Shown here piece after piece: positions 25,088 to 32,406 of a DNA stretch of 64,000 bases (position 1 is its first letter; each line of letters begins with the position of its first letter). The notes under the pieces were generated by a model, which was not told the DNA's origin, searched no databases, and was given only the letters and a program-made list of their open reading frames with translations. Position numbers and translations under genes: made by a program. The DNA comes from Flavobacterium luteolum (GTDB lineage Bacteria; Bacteroidota; Bacteroidia; Flavobacteriales; Flavobacteriaceae), in contig NZ_CP114286.1 of the NCBI RefSeq assembly GCF_027111275.1, positions 2,666,001-2,730,000 on the forward strand. Reading direction: 5' to 3'.

Positions 25088-26632
25088 TTATTCTGAAATA
25101 ACATTTCCTTTTTTATCATAGAAATGGTATTCTAAGTACGTGTAAGCGTCACGAGGTATGATTTTCACCCATTTCTTATGTTCAAAAAACCATTTTGAAC
25201 GTAATGATGGAAAACCTTTGCTGAGGTATGCAGCCACAAACGGATGTGTATTTAACACAACTTTATTGTGGGTTTTTAAAAGTCTTTCTAAATCAGCGGT
25301 GATCTTATCAATGATTAAAATTGGAGCTTCAATTTCACCATTATGTTTGTTAGGATCTTCCTCTCTGGTTTTGATATTCACTTCTGGTCTTACGCGCTGT
25401 CTTGTAATCTGGACCAAACCAAATTTACTCGGCGGTAATATTTTATGTTTTGCTTTATCGTCGCTCATTTCTTCTCGCAAGAAGTCGAACAAAACTTTCC
25501 TATTTTCAGGATTAGACATATCGATAAAATCAACTACGATTATACCACCCATATCACGAAGACGAAGTTGTCTTGCGATTTCTGCAGCGGCAATCATATT
25601 AACTTCCATGGCTGTGTCTTCTTGGTTGGTTGCTTTGTTGGAACGGTTTCCGCTATTTACGTCTATAACGTGAAGAGCTTCAGTGTGTTCTATAATAAGA
25701 TAAGCACCTTTACTCATGGAAACAGTTCGCCCAAAAGAAGTTTTGATTTGTCTCTCTATATTGTATTTCTCGAAAATTGGAGTGTCATTTGATTGATAAA
25801 ACTTAACAATCGATTGTTTTGAAGGTGCAATTTCTTGCAGATATTCCTTCGTTTGATGGTACAACTCTTCATCATCTATTTGAATACCGCTGAAGGTATC
25901 ATTGAATACATCTCTTAATATCGAAGAAGCTCTGTTAAGCTCTCCTAATACTTTTGATGGATGATGAGCAGTTGGTAATTTTTTACACATTGCAGACCAT
26001 CTGCCTAGCAGGTTCTGCAAATCTTTTTCTAATTCGGCTACGTTTTTGCCTTCGGCTACTGTGCGAACAATAACACCAAATCCTTTAGGTTTGATCGATA
26101 GAACAAGTTTTTTTAGACGATCCTTTTCTTTTTTGTCTTCTATTTTTTGAGAAATAGAAACACGATCAGAAAAAGGAACTAGAACGATAAATCTTCCGGC
26201 AAGAGAAAGCTCAGCACTTATCCTTGGACCTTTGGTCGATATCGGCTCTTTAACTACTTGAACTAAGACAGATTGATTGGCACTTAAAATATCAGTAATG
26301 ATGCCATCTTTGTCAATCTCTTTTTCAAACTGAAAGGTTTTTAGGGAGAAATCTTTTAATTTACCTGCGCTTACAAGTTTTATGAATTTCAGTTGAGAAG
26401 CTAGATTTGGACCCAAATCATGATAATGTAAAAAGGCATCTTTTTCGAAACCTACATTTACAAAAGCAGCATTAAGTCCAGCAACTGGTTTTCTGATTTT
26501 GGCAATAAAAATATCACCAACCTGAAAGTTGCTTTTTTCTTCTTCTTTGTGTAATTCAATTAGTTTTCCATCTTTTAATAAGGCAAAATCTACTGCATCA
26601 GAACTAGATCTAATGATTAATTCTTTATTCAC
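25088..26632 (-). CDS. rng: Rne/Rng family ribonuclease (RNase G-like)
   Basis: Endoribonuclease of the RNase E/G family, 514 aa, which processes rRNA precursors and mRNA. An N-terminal S1-type domain occupies about 38-120. The catalytic DNase I-like core carries the two metal-binding aspartates, D324 (HVIDVNSG) and D368 (VVDFIDM). The Zn-link (CPxCxG) that dimerises E. coli RNase E and RNase G is absent: the corresponding stretch (about 413-435) has no cysteine, and the protein has only one cysteine, near 216. There is no long RNase E-type scaffold tail, so RNase G-like is the better name. It stands downstream of HU and the 30-residue basic protein on the same strand, separated from them by a terminator. 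Confidence 0.92.
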   Translation of the reverse strand: MNKELIIRSSSDAVDFALLKDGKLIELHKEEEKSNFQVGDIFIAKIRKPVAGLNAAFVNVGFEKDAFLHYHDLGPNLASQLKFIKLVSAGKLKDFSLKTFQFEKEIDKDGIITDILSANQSVLVQVVKEPISTKGPRISAELSLAGRFIVLVPFSDRVSISQKIEDKKEKDRLKKLVLSIKPKGFGVIVRTVAEGKNVAELEKDLQNLLGRWSAMCKKLPTAHHPSKVLGELNRASSILRDVFNDTFSGIQIDDEELYHQTKEYLQEIAPSKQSIVKFYQSNDTPIFEKYNIERQIKTSFGRTVSMSKGAYLIIEHTEALHVIDVNSGNRSNKATNQEDTAMEVNMIAAAEIARQLRLRDMGGIIVVDFIDMSNPENRKVLFDFLREEMSDDKAKHKILPPSKFGLVQITRQRVRPEVNIKTREEDPNKHNGEIEAPILIIDKITADLERLLKTHNKVVLNTHPFVAAYLSKGFPSLRSKWFFEHKKWVKIIPRDAYTYLEYHFYDKKGNVISE

Positions 26633-26882
26633 ACTGTAAATTTTTATCTGTTTTTTCAGAAAATAGAGAAAAGAGAAAAGAATATAGACTTAGTAAAAAA
26701 TCTAAAATCTGAAATCTAAAATCTAAAATCTTATCTACAGATGGATTAAACAATATTTTTAACAGGTATTGAACCCGGGGAAAATCAGCAGGCAGTTTGC
26801 AGTTCTAAGTAATCAGTAAACTGAATACTAAAATCTGATGACTGAACACTAATCTTCAATTTCAATGAACGTTTAAAAAGAA
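26633..26882. other. Gene-free spacer with low-complexity repeats
   Basis: About 250 bases. It holds tandem AATCTAAAATC-type words (26700-26730) and a degenerate series of ACTGAA/ATACTAA words (about 26800-26850). I see no open frame or structured RNA I can support. Confidence 0.5.
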
Positions 26883-26906
26883 AAAAGTAGTTTAAAACTA
26901 CTTTTT
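26883..26906 (-). terminator. Hairpin terminator overlapping the end of the 30-residue gene
   Basis: AAAAGTAGTTT ... AACTACTTTT on the minus strand includes the gene's TAG stop in its stem and is followed by T residues. Confidence 0.75.
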
Positions 26907-26990
26907 CTTTTTGTGGCGGTTAGCTCTCGCTCTTTTTTTACGTTTGTGAGTAGCTACCTTATGTCTCTTTCTTTTTTTACCACTTGGCAT
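26898..26990 (-). CDS. 30-residue very basic, probably ribosome-associated protein
   Basis: A complete tiny gene too short for usual ORF lists. It encodes 30 residues, starting MPSGKKRKRHKVATHKRKKR and ending NRHKKKK, with 18 Lys/Arg, three His and no acidic residues, so it can hardly fold alone and must bind nucleic acid. It lies 26 bases after the HU stop codon on the same strand and ends inside a terminator hairpin. The KRKR-x-K and HK-x-KKR pattern resembles the COX24/AURKAIP1 (mitoribosomal mS38, mycobacterial bS22) family, and the F. johnsoniae ribosome structure reported a new small protein, bL38; I cannot tell which, if either, this is. The reading frame itself is certain; the role is inferred. 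Confidence 0.8.
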   Translation of the reverse strand: MPSGKKRKRHKVATHKRKKRARANRHKKKK

Positions 26991-27016
26991 ATTGTGTCGA
27001 TTTATGTTAATTAATA

Positions 27017-27307
27017 TTATTTTGCTTCGTTGTTTGTTTTAACCCCTTCTACAAAAACTTTTGCAGGTTTAAACGCAGGAATGTTGTGTGCTGGAATTTT
27101 AATAGTAGTGTTTTTAGAAATGTTTCTTCCAGTTTTTTCAGCTCTAGTTTTAACGATAAAACTACCGAAACCTCTAAGGTATACATTGTCTCCAGTTTCT
27201 AAAGAAGTCTTAACTTCTTCCATAAAAGTTTCTACTGTTGCTTGAACGTCTCCTTTTTCAAGACCTAGTTTCTCTGAAATCTTCGCTACGATATCTGCTT
27301 TCGTCAT
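27017..27307 (-). CDS. HU/IHF family DNA-binding protein
   Basis: Histone-like nucleoid protein of 96 aa that bends and compacts DNA as a dimer. It has the N-terminal two-helix dimerisation body (MTKADIVAKISEKLGL), the conserved GFGSF turn (about 47-51), and the beta-arm region with GRNISKNTTIKIPAHNIPAFKP, where the N-P intercalating proline equivalents lie (IPAHNIPAFKP). A good promoter (TTG-N21-TATATTTG) precedes it. The 30-residue basic gene follows in the same unit, so the two nucleic-acid-binding proteins are probably co-transcribed. It is divergent from mutY. Confidence 0.96.
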   Translation of the reverse strand: MTKADIVAKISEKLGLEKGDVQATVETFMEEVKTSLETGDNVYLRGFGSFIVKTRAEKTGRNISKNTTIKIPAHNIPAFKPAKVFVEGVKTNNEAK

Positions 27308-27356
27308 TTTCTTTCCTATTTTATTTTATAAATGGTGTACTATTTTTTTGAGTTTG

Positions 27357-27388
27357 CAAATATAGGAATTAAAAAAATAATTAATCAA
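27357..27388 (-). promoter_or_regulatory. Promoter of the HU gene
   Basis: On the minus strand TTG (27386-27388), a 21-base spacer and TATATTTG (27357-27364) match both parts of the Bacteroidetes promoter consensus, within the accepted spacing, about 50 bases before the start codon. Confidence 0.65.
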
Positions 27389-27421
27389 GCTAATTCGTTA
27401 AATTTTAATTACATAAACATT

Positions 27422-27429
27422 TACTTTTG
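27422..27429 (+). promoter_or_regulatory. Candidate -7 element for mutY
   Basis: TACTTTTG matches TAnnTTTG and ends 18 bases before the ATG at 27448. Transcription from here would begin after the in-frame TTG at 27427, supporting the ATG as the real start. Confidence 0.5.
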
Positions 27430-27447
27430 CAATCTAAGTATTTTGCA

Positions 27448-28482
27448 ATGGATTTTCATAACATATTGATAAAATGGTATTTACAGAACAAGCGTGATTT
27501 ACCGTGGCGAAAAACGGTCGATCCGTACCAAATTTGGCTCTCAGAAATTATGCTTCAGCAGACACGAGTTGCGCAAGGAATGCCCTATTTTTTTTCGTTT
27601 ACTAAAGAATTTCCTACAGTAAAAGATTTAGCAGATGCTTCAGAAGAGAAAGTTTTGAAGCTTTGGCAAGGTTTGGGATATTATTCTCGTGCTCGAAATC
27701 TTCATAAAACGGCTCAATATATAAGTGATGAGTTAAATGGTATTTTTCCTGATTCTTATAAAGAACTTTTAAAACTAAAAGGAGTTGGAGAATACACAGC
27801 AGCAGCAATTGCTTCTTTTTCTTATAACGAATCGGTTCCTGTGGTAGATGGAAATGTGTTTCGAGTATTGTCGCGTTATTTTGATATTGAGTCTGATATA
27901 GCGCTTCCGGCAACCAAAAAAGAGTTTGCTGCCTTGGCTGAGGAATTAATGCCTAAAGATAATCCTGCAATTTTTAATCAGGCGATAATGGAGTTTGGTG
28001 CGTTGCAATGCGTGCCCAAAAGTCCTGATTGTTCTATTTGTGTTTTTAACGAAAGCTGCGCCGCATTGCAAAAAGGAAAAGTAAATATGCTTCCTGTAAA
28101 ATCTAAAAAACTTAAAGTAACCAATCGTTACTTTAATTATTTGATTTTAGAAGATGTTTTAGGAAATACGCTAATTCAAAAAAGAACGGCAAAAGGAATC
28201 TGGCATAATTTATATGAGTTTCCTTTGTTAGAAACAGAAGCTATTGCCGATTTTGATTTGGTTTCTAAAAAAGCTAAGAGCGAAATTTTTTCAGGTTATA
28301 CCATTATAAGTATAGAGGATTACAGCGAATCGACCTTGATACATAAACTTTCGCATCAGCACCTGCACATACAATTCTGGAAAATTAAAGTAAAAGAGGA
28401 AATTAAAAACGGAGTGGATTCTCAAAAATTGAAAACTTTTCCTTTTCCTATTGCGATATATAATTTTATAGAAAAGCAATAA
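27448..28482 (+). CDS. mutY: A/G-specific adenine glycosylase MutY
   Basis: Base-excision-repair glycosylase that removes adenine mispaired with 8-oxoguanine. From the ATG at 27448 it is 344 aa. Features: LPWRKTVDPYQIWLSEIMLQQTRV, typical of MutY; the helix-hairpin-helix LKGVGEYTAAAI followed by the catalytic aspartate in PVVDGNVFRVL; the four-cysteine iron-sulfur loop C-x6-C-x2-C-x5-C (CVPKSPDCSICVFNESC); and a C-terminal NUDIX-like 8-oxoG recognition domain (about 230-340). An upstream TTG at 27427 is open but would lie within the promoter. It is divergent from HU and convergent with a small membrane-protein gene three bases downstream. Confidence 0.95.
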   Translation: MDFHNILIKWYLQNKRDLPWRKTVDPYQIWLSEIMLQQTRVAQGMPYFFSFTKEFPTVKDLADASEEKVLKLWQGLGYYSRARNLHKTAQYISDELNGIFPDSYKELLKLKGVGEYTAAAIASFSYNESVPVVDGNVFRVLSRYFDIESDIALPATKKEFAALAEELMPKDNPAIFNQAIMEFGALQCVPKSPDCSICVFNESCAALQKGKVNMLPVKSKKLKVTNRYFNYLILEDVLGNTLIQKRTAKGIWHNLYEFPLLETEAIADFDLVSKKAKSEIFSGYTIISIEDYSESTLIHKLSHQHLHIQFWKIKVKEEIKNGVDSQKLKTFPFPIAIYNFIEKQ

Positions 28483-28484
28483 TT

Positions 28485-28718
28485 TCATTTAAAAAAGTAT
28501 CCGTTTCTTGTCTCATATGCGTATAGAAGCATCTTTAAAAATATAAAAAAGAAAAAACCACCAATAGCCATTTCGCAAGCCGAGGACGCTGCTTTATGTT
28601 GTGCATTTCTTTTTTTTAAATAAATTAAAATGCCTAATAAGGGAATTAAAAATGATAGTATTTTTAAAATAGGATGTAGATCTTTTTCGGATTGATGGCT
28701 GTTAAATTCGTAATTCAT
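28485..28718 (-). CDS. Small two-helix membrane protein
   Basis: A 77-residue protein of unknown function with two predicted transmembrane segments (about 18-34, ILSFLIPLLGILIYL, and about 50-66, AIGGFFFFIFLKMLLYA) separated by a short basic loop (KKRNAQHKAASSACE). The hydrophobic pattern with polar ends is protein-like, and the frame ends three bases from the mutY stop codon, which suits a real convergent gene. I do not recognise a family. The start could be ATG at 28718. Confidence 0.6.
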   Translation of the reverse strand: MNYEFNSHQSEKDLHPILKILSFLIPLLGILIYLKKRNAQHKAASSACEMAIGGFFFFIFLKMLLYAYETRNGYFFK

Positions 28719-28941
28719 AAATAAAATTTTAATAAAAATATAGTCCTGTAAAAGTAAGAAAAATACTAAAATATAATTAATTGAATTTGATAAGTTTTAG
28801 AAGATTTGTACATAAATGGACGGAATAATTTATCAAAAGTAAATTATTAGTTAATTAGGCCAGGAAATATAGAGTATATAGTAAAATAAAAATCTGGATA
28901 TATAAATTAAGAAAAGCAAGAAATAAATTGCTAAAAAAATG

Positions 28942-28949
28942 TATCTTTG
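28942..28949 (+). promoter_or_regulatory. Candidate -7 element of the ssb-gldE-gldD unit
   Basis: TATCTTTG matches TAnnTTTG and ends 21 bases before the ssb ATG at 28971. An in-frame TTG at 28947 overlaps it and is therefore unlikely to be the start. Confidence 0.5.
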
Positions 28950-28970
28950 GGAGAAATACCACCAAAAACT

Positions 28971-29411
28971 ATGAACGGAACATTAAATAAAGTGATGCTT
29001 ATTGGCCATTTAGGCGATGATGTAAAGATGCATTATTTTGATGGAGGAAACTGCATCGGACGTTTTCAATTGGCTACCAATGAGGTGTATATCAATAAAA
29101 CGACCAATGAAAAGATTACTTCGACAGAATGGCATAATTTGGTTGTGCGTAATAAAGCCGCAGAAATTTGCGAAAAATATCTTTCTAAAGGAGATAAAAT
29201 TTATGTCGAAGGAAGAATAAAATCTCGTCAGTGGCAGACGGAAGATGGAACGACAAAATATACTACAGAAATTCAGGTTACAGAGTTTACTTTTCTGACT
29301 ACCAAAAAAGAAACTGCATATACAAAACAAAACCAAGATGTGGAGTCAGCAAAAAATACTAACTTTGATGCTGCTAATGAAGGGCTTCCGATTAATGATC
29401 TGCCTTTCTAA
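28971..29411 (+). CDS. ssb: Single-stranded DNA-binding protein
   Basis: Protects single-stranded DNA in replication and repair. The OB-fold covers about residues 1-105 (NKVMLIGHLGDD, then TEWHNLVVRNKAAEICEKYLSKGDKIYVEGRI, QWQTEDG, TEIQVTEFTFL), followed by a short flexible linker and an acidic-hydrophobic tip (INDLPF) that recruits partner proteins, equivalent to DDIPF in E. coli. The protein is 146 aa. I place the start at ATG 28971 rather than TTG 28947 because the promoter overlaps the latter. It heads an operon: gldE begins 26 bases after its stop codon and gldD follows. Confidence 0.95.
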   Translation: MNGTLNKVMLIGHLGDDVKMHYFDGGNCIGRFQLATNEVYINKTTNEKITSTEWHNLVVRNKAAEICEKYLSKGDKIYVEGRIKSRQWQTEDGTTKYTTEIQVTEFTFLTTKKETAYTKQNQDVESAKNTNFDAANEGLPINDLPF

Positions 29412-29437
29412 TAGATGTCTAACTAATTTTATGCAAT

Positions 29438-30733
29438 TTGGACCCAGAGCCCAGTTTACTTTTTTCTACCAATCTTGACGCCAATCTAATTATTGGTTTC
29501 GTCGGAATTTTTATATTGTTATTTCTTTCAGCAATTGTTTCAGGAGCTGAAGTTGCTCTTTTTTCGTTATCACAGCAAGACATCGATGAGACTTTAAACG
29601 ATAATCTTGCAAAAGGAAAAATTATTTCAAATTTATTAGAAAAGCCTAAAAAGCTTCTCGCGACTTTATTGGTAGCCAATAACTTCTTTAATATTGGTGT
29701 AGTAATTCTATTTGCTTATTTAGGACAGAATATTTTTTCCAATGTTAGTTCTCCAGCTTTTAAATTTACGCTCGAAGTAATCTTGGTCACTTTCCTTATT
29801 TTACTATTTGGCGAAGTGCTTCCTAAAGTTTATGCAAGCAGAAATAGTGTTCGTTTTGCCAAACGTGTTGCTTATCCATTGGCTTTTTTAGATAAAGTGC
29901 TTACTCCGATCAGTTTGCCAATGCGTGCTGTTACAATATATTTTCAAAATAAATTAGGAAAGCAAAAAAGCAATTTTTCTGTCAATCAACTTTCTCAGGC
30001 ATTGGAGCTTACAGATTCGGAAGGAACTTCAACAGAAGAGCAAAAGATTTTGGAAGGAATTGTTTCTTTTGGAAATACAGATACAAAGCAGGTAATGAGT
30101 CCAAGAATTGATATTTTTGCATTGGAAATATCAGAAACATTTCAAGAAATTTATCCTAAAATAATAGAAACAGGTTTTTCGAGAATTCCGGTTTATCGAG
30201 ATAATATTGATCAGATTGAAGGTGTGCTTTTCGTAAAAGATTTATTGCCTTATATTGATAAAGAAGAATTTGATTGGACTTCTTTAATTAGAGAAGCTTT
30301 CTTTGTTCCTGAGAATAAAAAGTTAGATAATCTATTAAAGGATTTTCAAAGTTTAAAAAGCCATTTAGCAATTGTGGTTGATGAATACGGAGGAACTTCT
30401 GGATTGGTTTCTTTAGAAGATGTTATCGAGGAAATCGTTGGTGATATTAGTGATGAATTTGATGATGAAAATCTGAACTTCTCGCAAATAGATGAAAATA
30501 ATTTTCTTTTTGAAGGAAAAATAAACTTGAAAGATTTCTACAGAATTGTAGATGTTGACGAAGATGTTTTTGAAGCCCACAAAGGTGAAGCCGAAACATT
30601 AGCTGGATTTATTCTGGAGATTTTAGGTAATTTCCCTAAAAAAGATCAAAAAATACCTTTCGAAAACTGTATTTTCACCGTAGAAACAGTTGATAAAAAG
30701 CGTGTAAAACAAATAAAAGTAACCATAAATTAA
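29438..30733 (+). CDS. gldE: Gliding-motility protein GldE (CNNM/CBS domain membrane protein)
   Basis: Integral membrane protein linked to gliding in F. johnsoniae, where it acts with GldD. The 431-residue sequence carries a DUF21/CNNM transmembrane domain (about 12-190, LIIGFVGIFILLFLSAIVSGAEVALFSL), a pair of CBS domains (about 205-330), and a C-terminal CorC-HlyC domain (about 345-430). The start is TTG at 29438 (MDPEPS-), because the ATG at 29431 is in another frame. Proteins of this architecture bind cations or nucleotides, but the role of GldE in motility is not known in detail. It lies between ssb and gldD, which starts two bases after its stop codon. Confidence 0.92.
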   Translation: MDPEPSLLFSTNLDANLIIGFVGIFILLFLSAIVSGAEVALFSLSQQDIDETLNDNLAKGKIISNLLEKPKKLLATLLVANNFFNIGVVILFAYLGQNIFSNVSSPAFKFTLEVILVTFLILLFGEVLPKVYASRNSVRFAKRVAYPLAFLDKVLTPISLPMRAVTIYFQNKLGKQKSNFSVNQLSQALELTDSEGTSTEEQKILEGIVSFGNTDTKQVMSPRIDIFALEISETFQEIYPKIIETGFSRIPVYRDNIDQIEGVLFVKDLLPYIDKEEFDWTSLIREAFFVPENKKLDNLLKDFQSLKSHLAIVVDEYGGTSGLVSLEDVIEEIVGDISDEFDDENLNFSQIDENNFLFEGKINLKDFYRIVDVDEDVFEAHKGEAETLAGFILEILGNFPKKDQKIPFENCIFTVETVDKKRVKQIKVTIN

Positions 30734-30734
30734 A

Positions 30735-31295
30735 ATGCTTAATAAAATACTTTCAATATCAGCAATTTTGCTTGCGCTAACGGTTATAAGCTGTAAAAAT
30801 GATGTTTTGCCAAAACCAGCAAGTTATCTGCGATTAGATTATCCAGAAGCAAAATATGTGAATTTTGAAAACACTTGTCCGTTTACTTTTCAAATGAATG
30901 AGGATGCTATTATAAAAGGAGAAAAAGAATGTGGTTTTGCAATTACCTATCCAAAGATGAAAGCGACCATTTATTTGACTTATAAGCCTGTAAATGGCAA
31001 TATTGATAAATTGCTACGTGACGCTCAAAAACTCACTTACGAGCACGTTATTAAAGCCGATGATATCTTGGAACAGCCGTACTTAAATCCACAAAAAAAA
31101 GTATATGGAATGTTTTACCAAGTAGACGGAAATGCAGCGACAAATTCTCAGTTCTACGTTACAGACAGTACAAAACACTTTTTAATTGGTTCGGTGTATT
31201 TTTATGCAAAACCAAATTTTGATTCGATTATGCCTGCGGCGAGTTATGTTAAAAACGATATGCAGCGTTTGATGGAAACATTAAAATGGAAATAA
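30735..31295 (+). CDS. gldD: Gliding-motility lipoprotein GldD
   Basis: A 186-residue lipoprotein required for gliding and, in F. johnsoniae, for T9SS-related surface functions. The signal peptide ends in the lipobox LTVISC20; mature protein begins CKNDVLPKP. The rest is one soluble beta-rich domain with conserved aromatic runs (YLRLDYPEAKY, LIGSVYFYAKPNFDSI). It starts one base after the gldE stop codon, so translation is coupled and the order ssb-gldE-gldD is as in F. johnsoniae. A strong terminator follows. Confidence 0.93.
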   Translation: MLNKILSISAILLALTVISCKNDVLPKPASYLRLDYPEAKYVNFENTCPFTFQMNEDAIIKGEKECGFAITYPKMKATIYLTYKPVNGNIDKLLRDAQKLTYEHVIKADDILEQPYLNPQKKVYGMFYQVDGNAATNSQFYVTDSTKHFLIGSVYFYAKPNFDSIMPAASYVKNDMQRLMETLKWK

Positions 31296-31303
31296 AAATA
31301 TAG

Positions 31304-31329
31304 AAGGATTCAATTTGAATCCTTTTTTT
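31304..31329 (+). terminator. Terminator of the ssb-gldE-gldD unit
   Basis: AAGGATTCA-att-TGAATCCTT followed by T residues: a nine-base-pair stem just after the gldD stop. Confidence 0.92.
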
Positions 31330-31442
31330 GTTTTAAATGTAAGAAAAATTATATTTTTGTTTAAAGTTGATAGGCTGGATCTGTAACATACCAAAATAAG
31401 GATGTTTTTTACGGATTGCTTTATTTTTTATTCCTAATCATT

Positions 31443-31450
31443 ACCTTTGA
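31443..31450 (+). promoter_or_regulatory. Candidate -7 element of the XRE gene
   Basis: TACCTTTG matches TAnnTTTG and ends three bases before the ATG. The message would be leaderless or nearly so. Confidence 0.4.
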
Positions 31451-31453
31451 ATT

Positions 31454-31858
31454 ATGAGCACATTAACGAAACCAAGTCATATAGGGCGAAAAATAAGCCG
31501 TATTCGTGAACTGAAAGATATGAAGCAGGAAGCATTGGCTCAGGCTTTAGGAACTAATCAACAAGCAATATCTGCTATGGAAAACAGTGAAACTATTGAT
31601 GATGATAAACTCAAAGAAGTAGCAAAAGCGCTTGGCGTAACTGTGGAAGCAATTAAGAATTTTTCTGAAGAAAATATGATAAATTACTTTAATACTTTTA
31701 CTGATCAAAGTGCAGGAACTTTCAATAATCATTGTACTTTCAATCCGCTAGATAAAATGATAGAGCTTGTAGATGAAAATAGAAAACTATATGAGCGTCT
31801 GTTAGAATCGGAAAAAGAGAAAAATGCTTATTTAGAAAAAGTACTTAAAGAGAAGTAA
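31454..31858 (+). CDS. XRE-family helix-turn-helix regulator
   Basis: A 134-residue regulator with an N-terminal XRE helix-turn-helix (about 9-66: IGRKISRIRELKDMKQEALAQALGTNQQAISAMEN) and a C-terminal helix with heptad-like leucines and charges (MIELVDENRKLYERLLESEKEKNAYLEKVL) that probably forms a coiled coil for dimerisation. The target is not indicated; no toxin gene adjoins, so it is not an obvious antitoxin. It has its own promoter element and a terminator, so it is a single-gene unit, convergent with the heavy-metal-domain lipoprotein gene. Confidence 0.88.
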   Translation: MSTLTKPSHIGRKISRIRELKDMKQEALAQALGTNQQAISAMENSETIDDDKLKEVAKALGVTVEAIKNFSEENMINYFNTFTDQSAGTFNNHCTFNPLDKMIELVDENRKLYERLLESEKEKNAYLEKVLKEK

Positions 31859-31885
31859 TCTATAAGTTGAAATATTAAATGAATT

Positions 31886-31916
31886 AAAAAAGGCGCTCAA
31901 ATTTGAACGCCTTTTT
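31886..31916. terminator. Bidirectional terminator
   Basis: AAAAAGGCGCTCAAAT ... TTTGAACGCCTTTTT between convergent genes; the stem has a mismatch near its middle and T-runs on both strands. Confidence 0.88.
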
Positions 31917-31935
31917 AAGTTTATTAATTTCGAAT

Positions 31936-32313
31936 TTAAGATTTAAAATTCGAAACTTTATATGTTTTTCCGTCTCCAGTTTCTTGAACTACTTTTGTTA
32001 AAGATTCTGAATTTTGGATTGTTTTATCAAAACTTACCTTTGCTGTTTTTTTGTCAAAATCAACCGTTGCTTTTTCAACTCCATCAAGGTTTGCTAATTC
32101 TTCTTCGATAGTTTTAGCGCATCCAACAGCGCAAGTCATTCCGTCAATTGTAAAGCTTGCCGTTTGAAGGTTTTCAGCTGCGATTGGTTTGTGTTCTTTT
32201 GGAGCACTTTTTTCTTTATTTACCACTTCAAGACTTTTGTCTTCTGCTTTTTTACAGCCAACAAATACTAAACCAGCGATTGCTGCAGCGAATAAGATTT
32301 TTGAAATTTTCAT
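31936..32313 (-). CDS. Heavy-metal-associated (HMA) domain lipoprotein
   Basis: A 125-residue lipoprotein with a lipobox ending FVGC (about residue 20) followed by a Lys/Glu-rich linker (about 21-50) and an HMA domain (about 55-115: TASFTIDGMTCAVGCAKTIEEELANLDGV). The metal-binding motif is GMTCAVGC, with three residues between the cysteines instead of the usual two (CxxC) of copper chaperones such as CopZ. I recall this spacing in other Bacteroidetes HMA proteins. Start at 32313 is preferred over 32352 because the signal peptide begins there. It may bind copper in the periplasm; no CopA or CusA neighbour is present. Confidence 0.85.
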   Translation of the reverse strand: MKISKILFAAAIAGLVFVGCKKAEDKSLEVVNKEKSAPKEHKPIAAENLQTASFTIDGMTCAVGCAKTIEEELANLDGVEKATVDFDKKTAKVSFDKTIQNSESLTKVVQETGDGKTYKVSNFKS

Positions 32314-32406
32314 TATATATAAATTTAAAAATTGCGAATAAGATTCTTGCAAAATTAATAAAAAGAGAATGCTTAGTTCGTAAAATAATTACAAATTTGC
32401 AGTAAA

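Noticed and set aside
26766..26790. Sequence on the minus strand resembling a tRNA T-arm (GGGTTCAATACC)
   Set aside because: No matching acceptor, anticodon or D-arm can be found around it, so it is not a tRNA gene.
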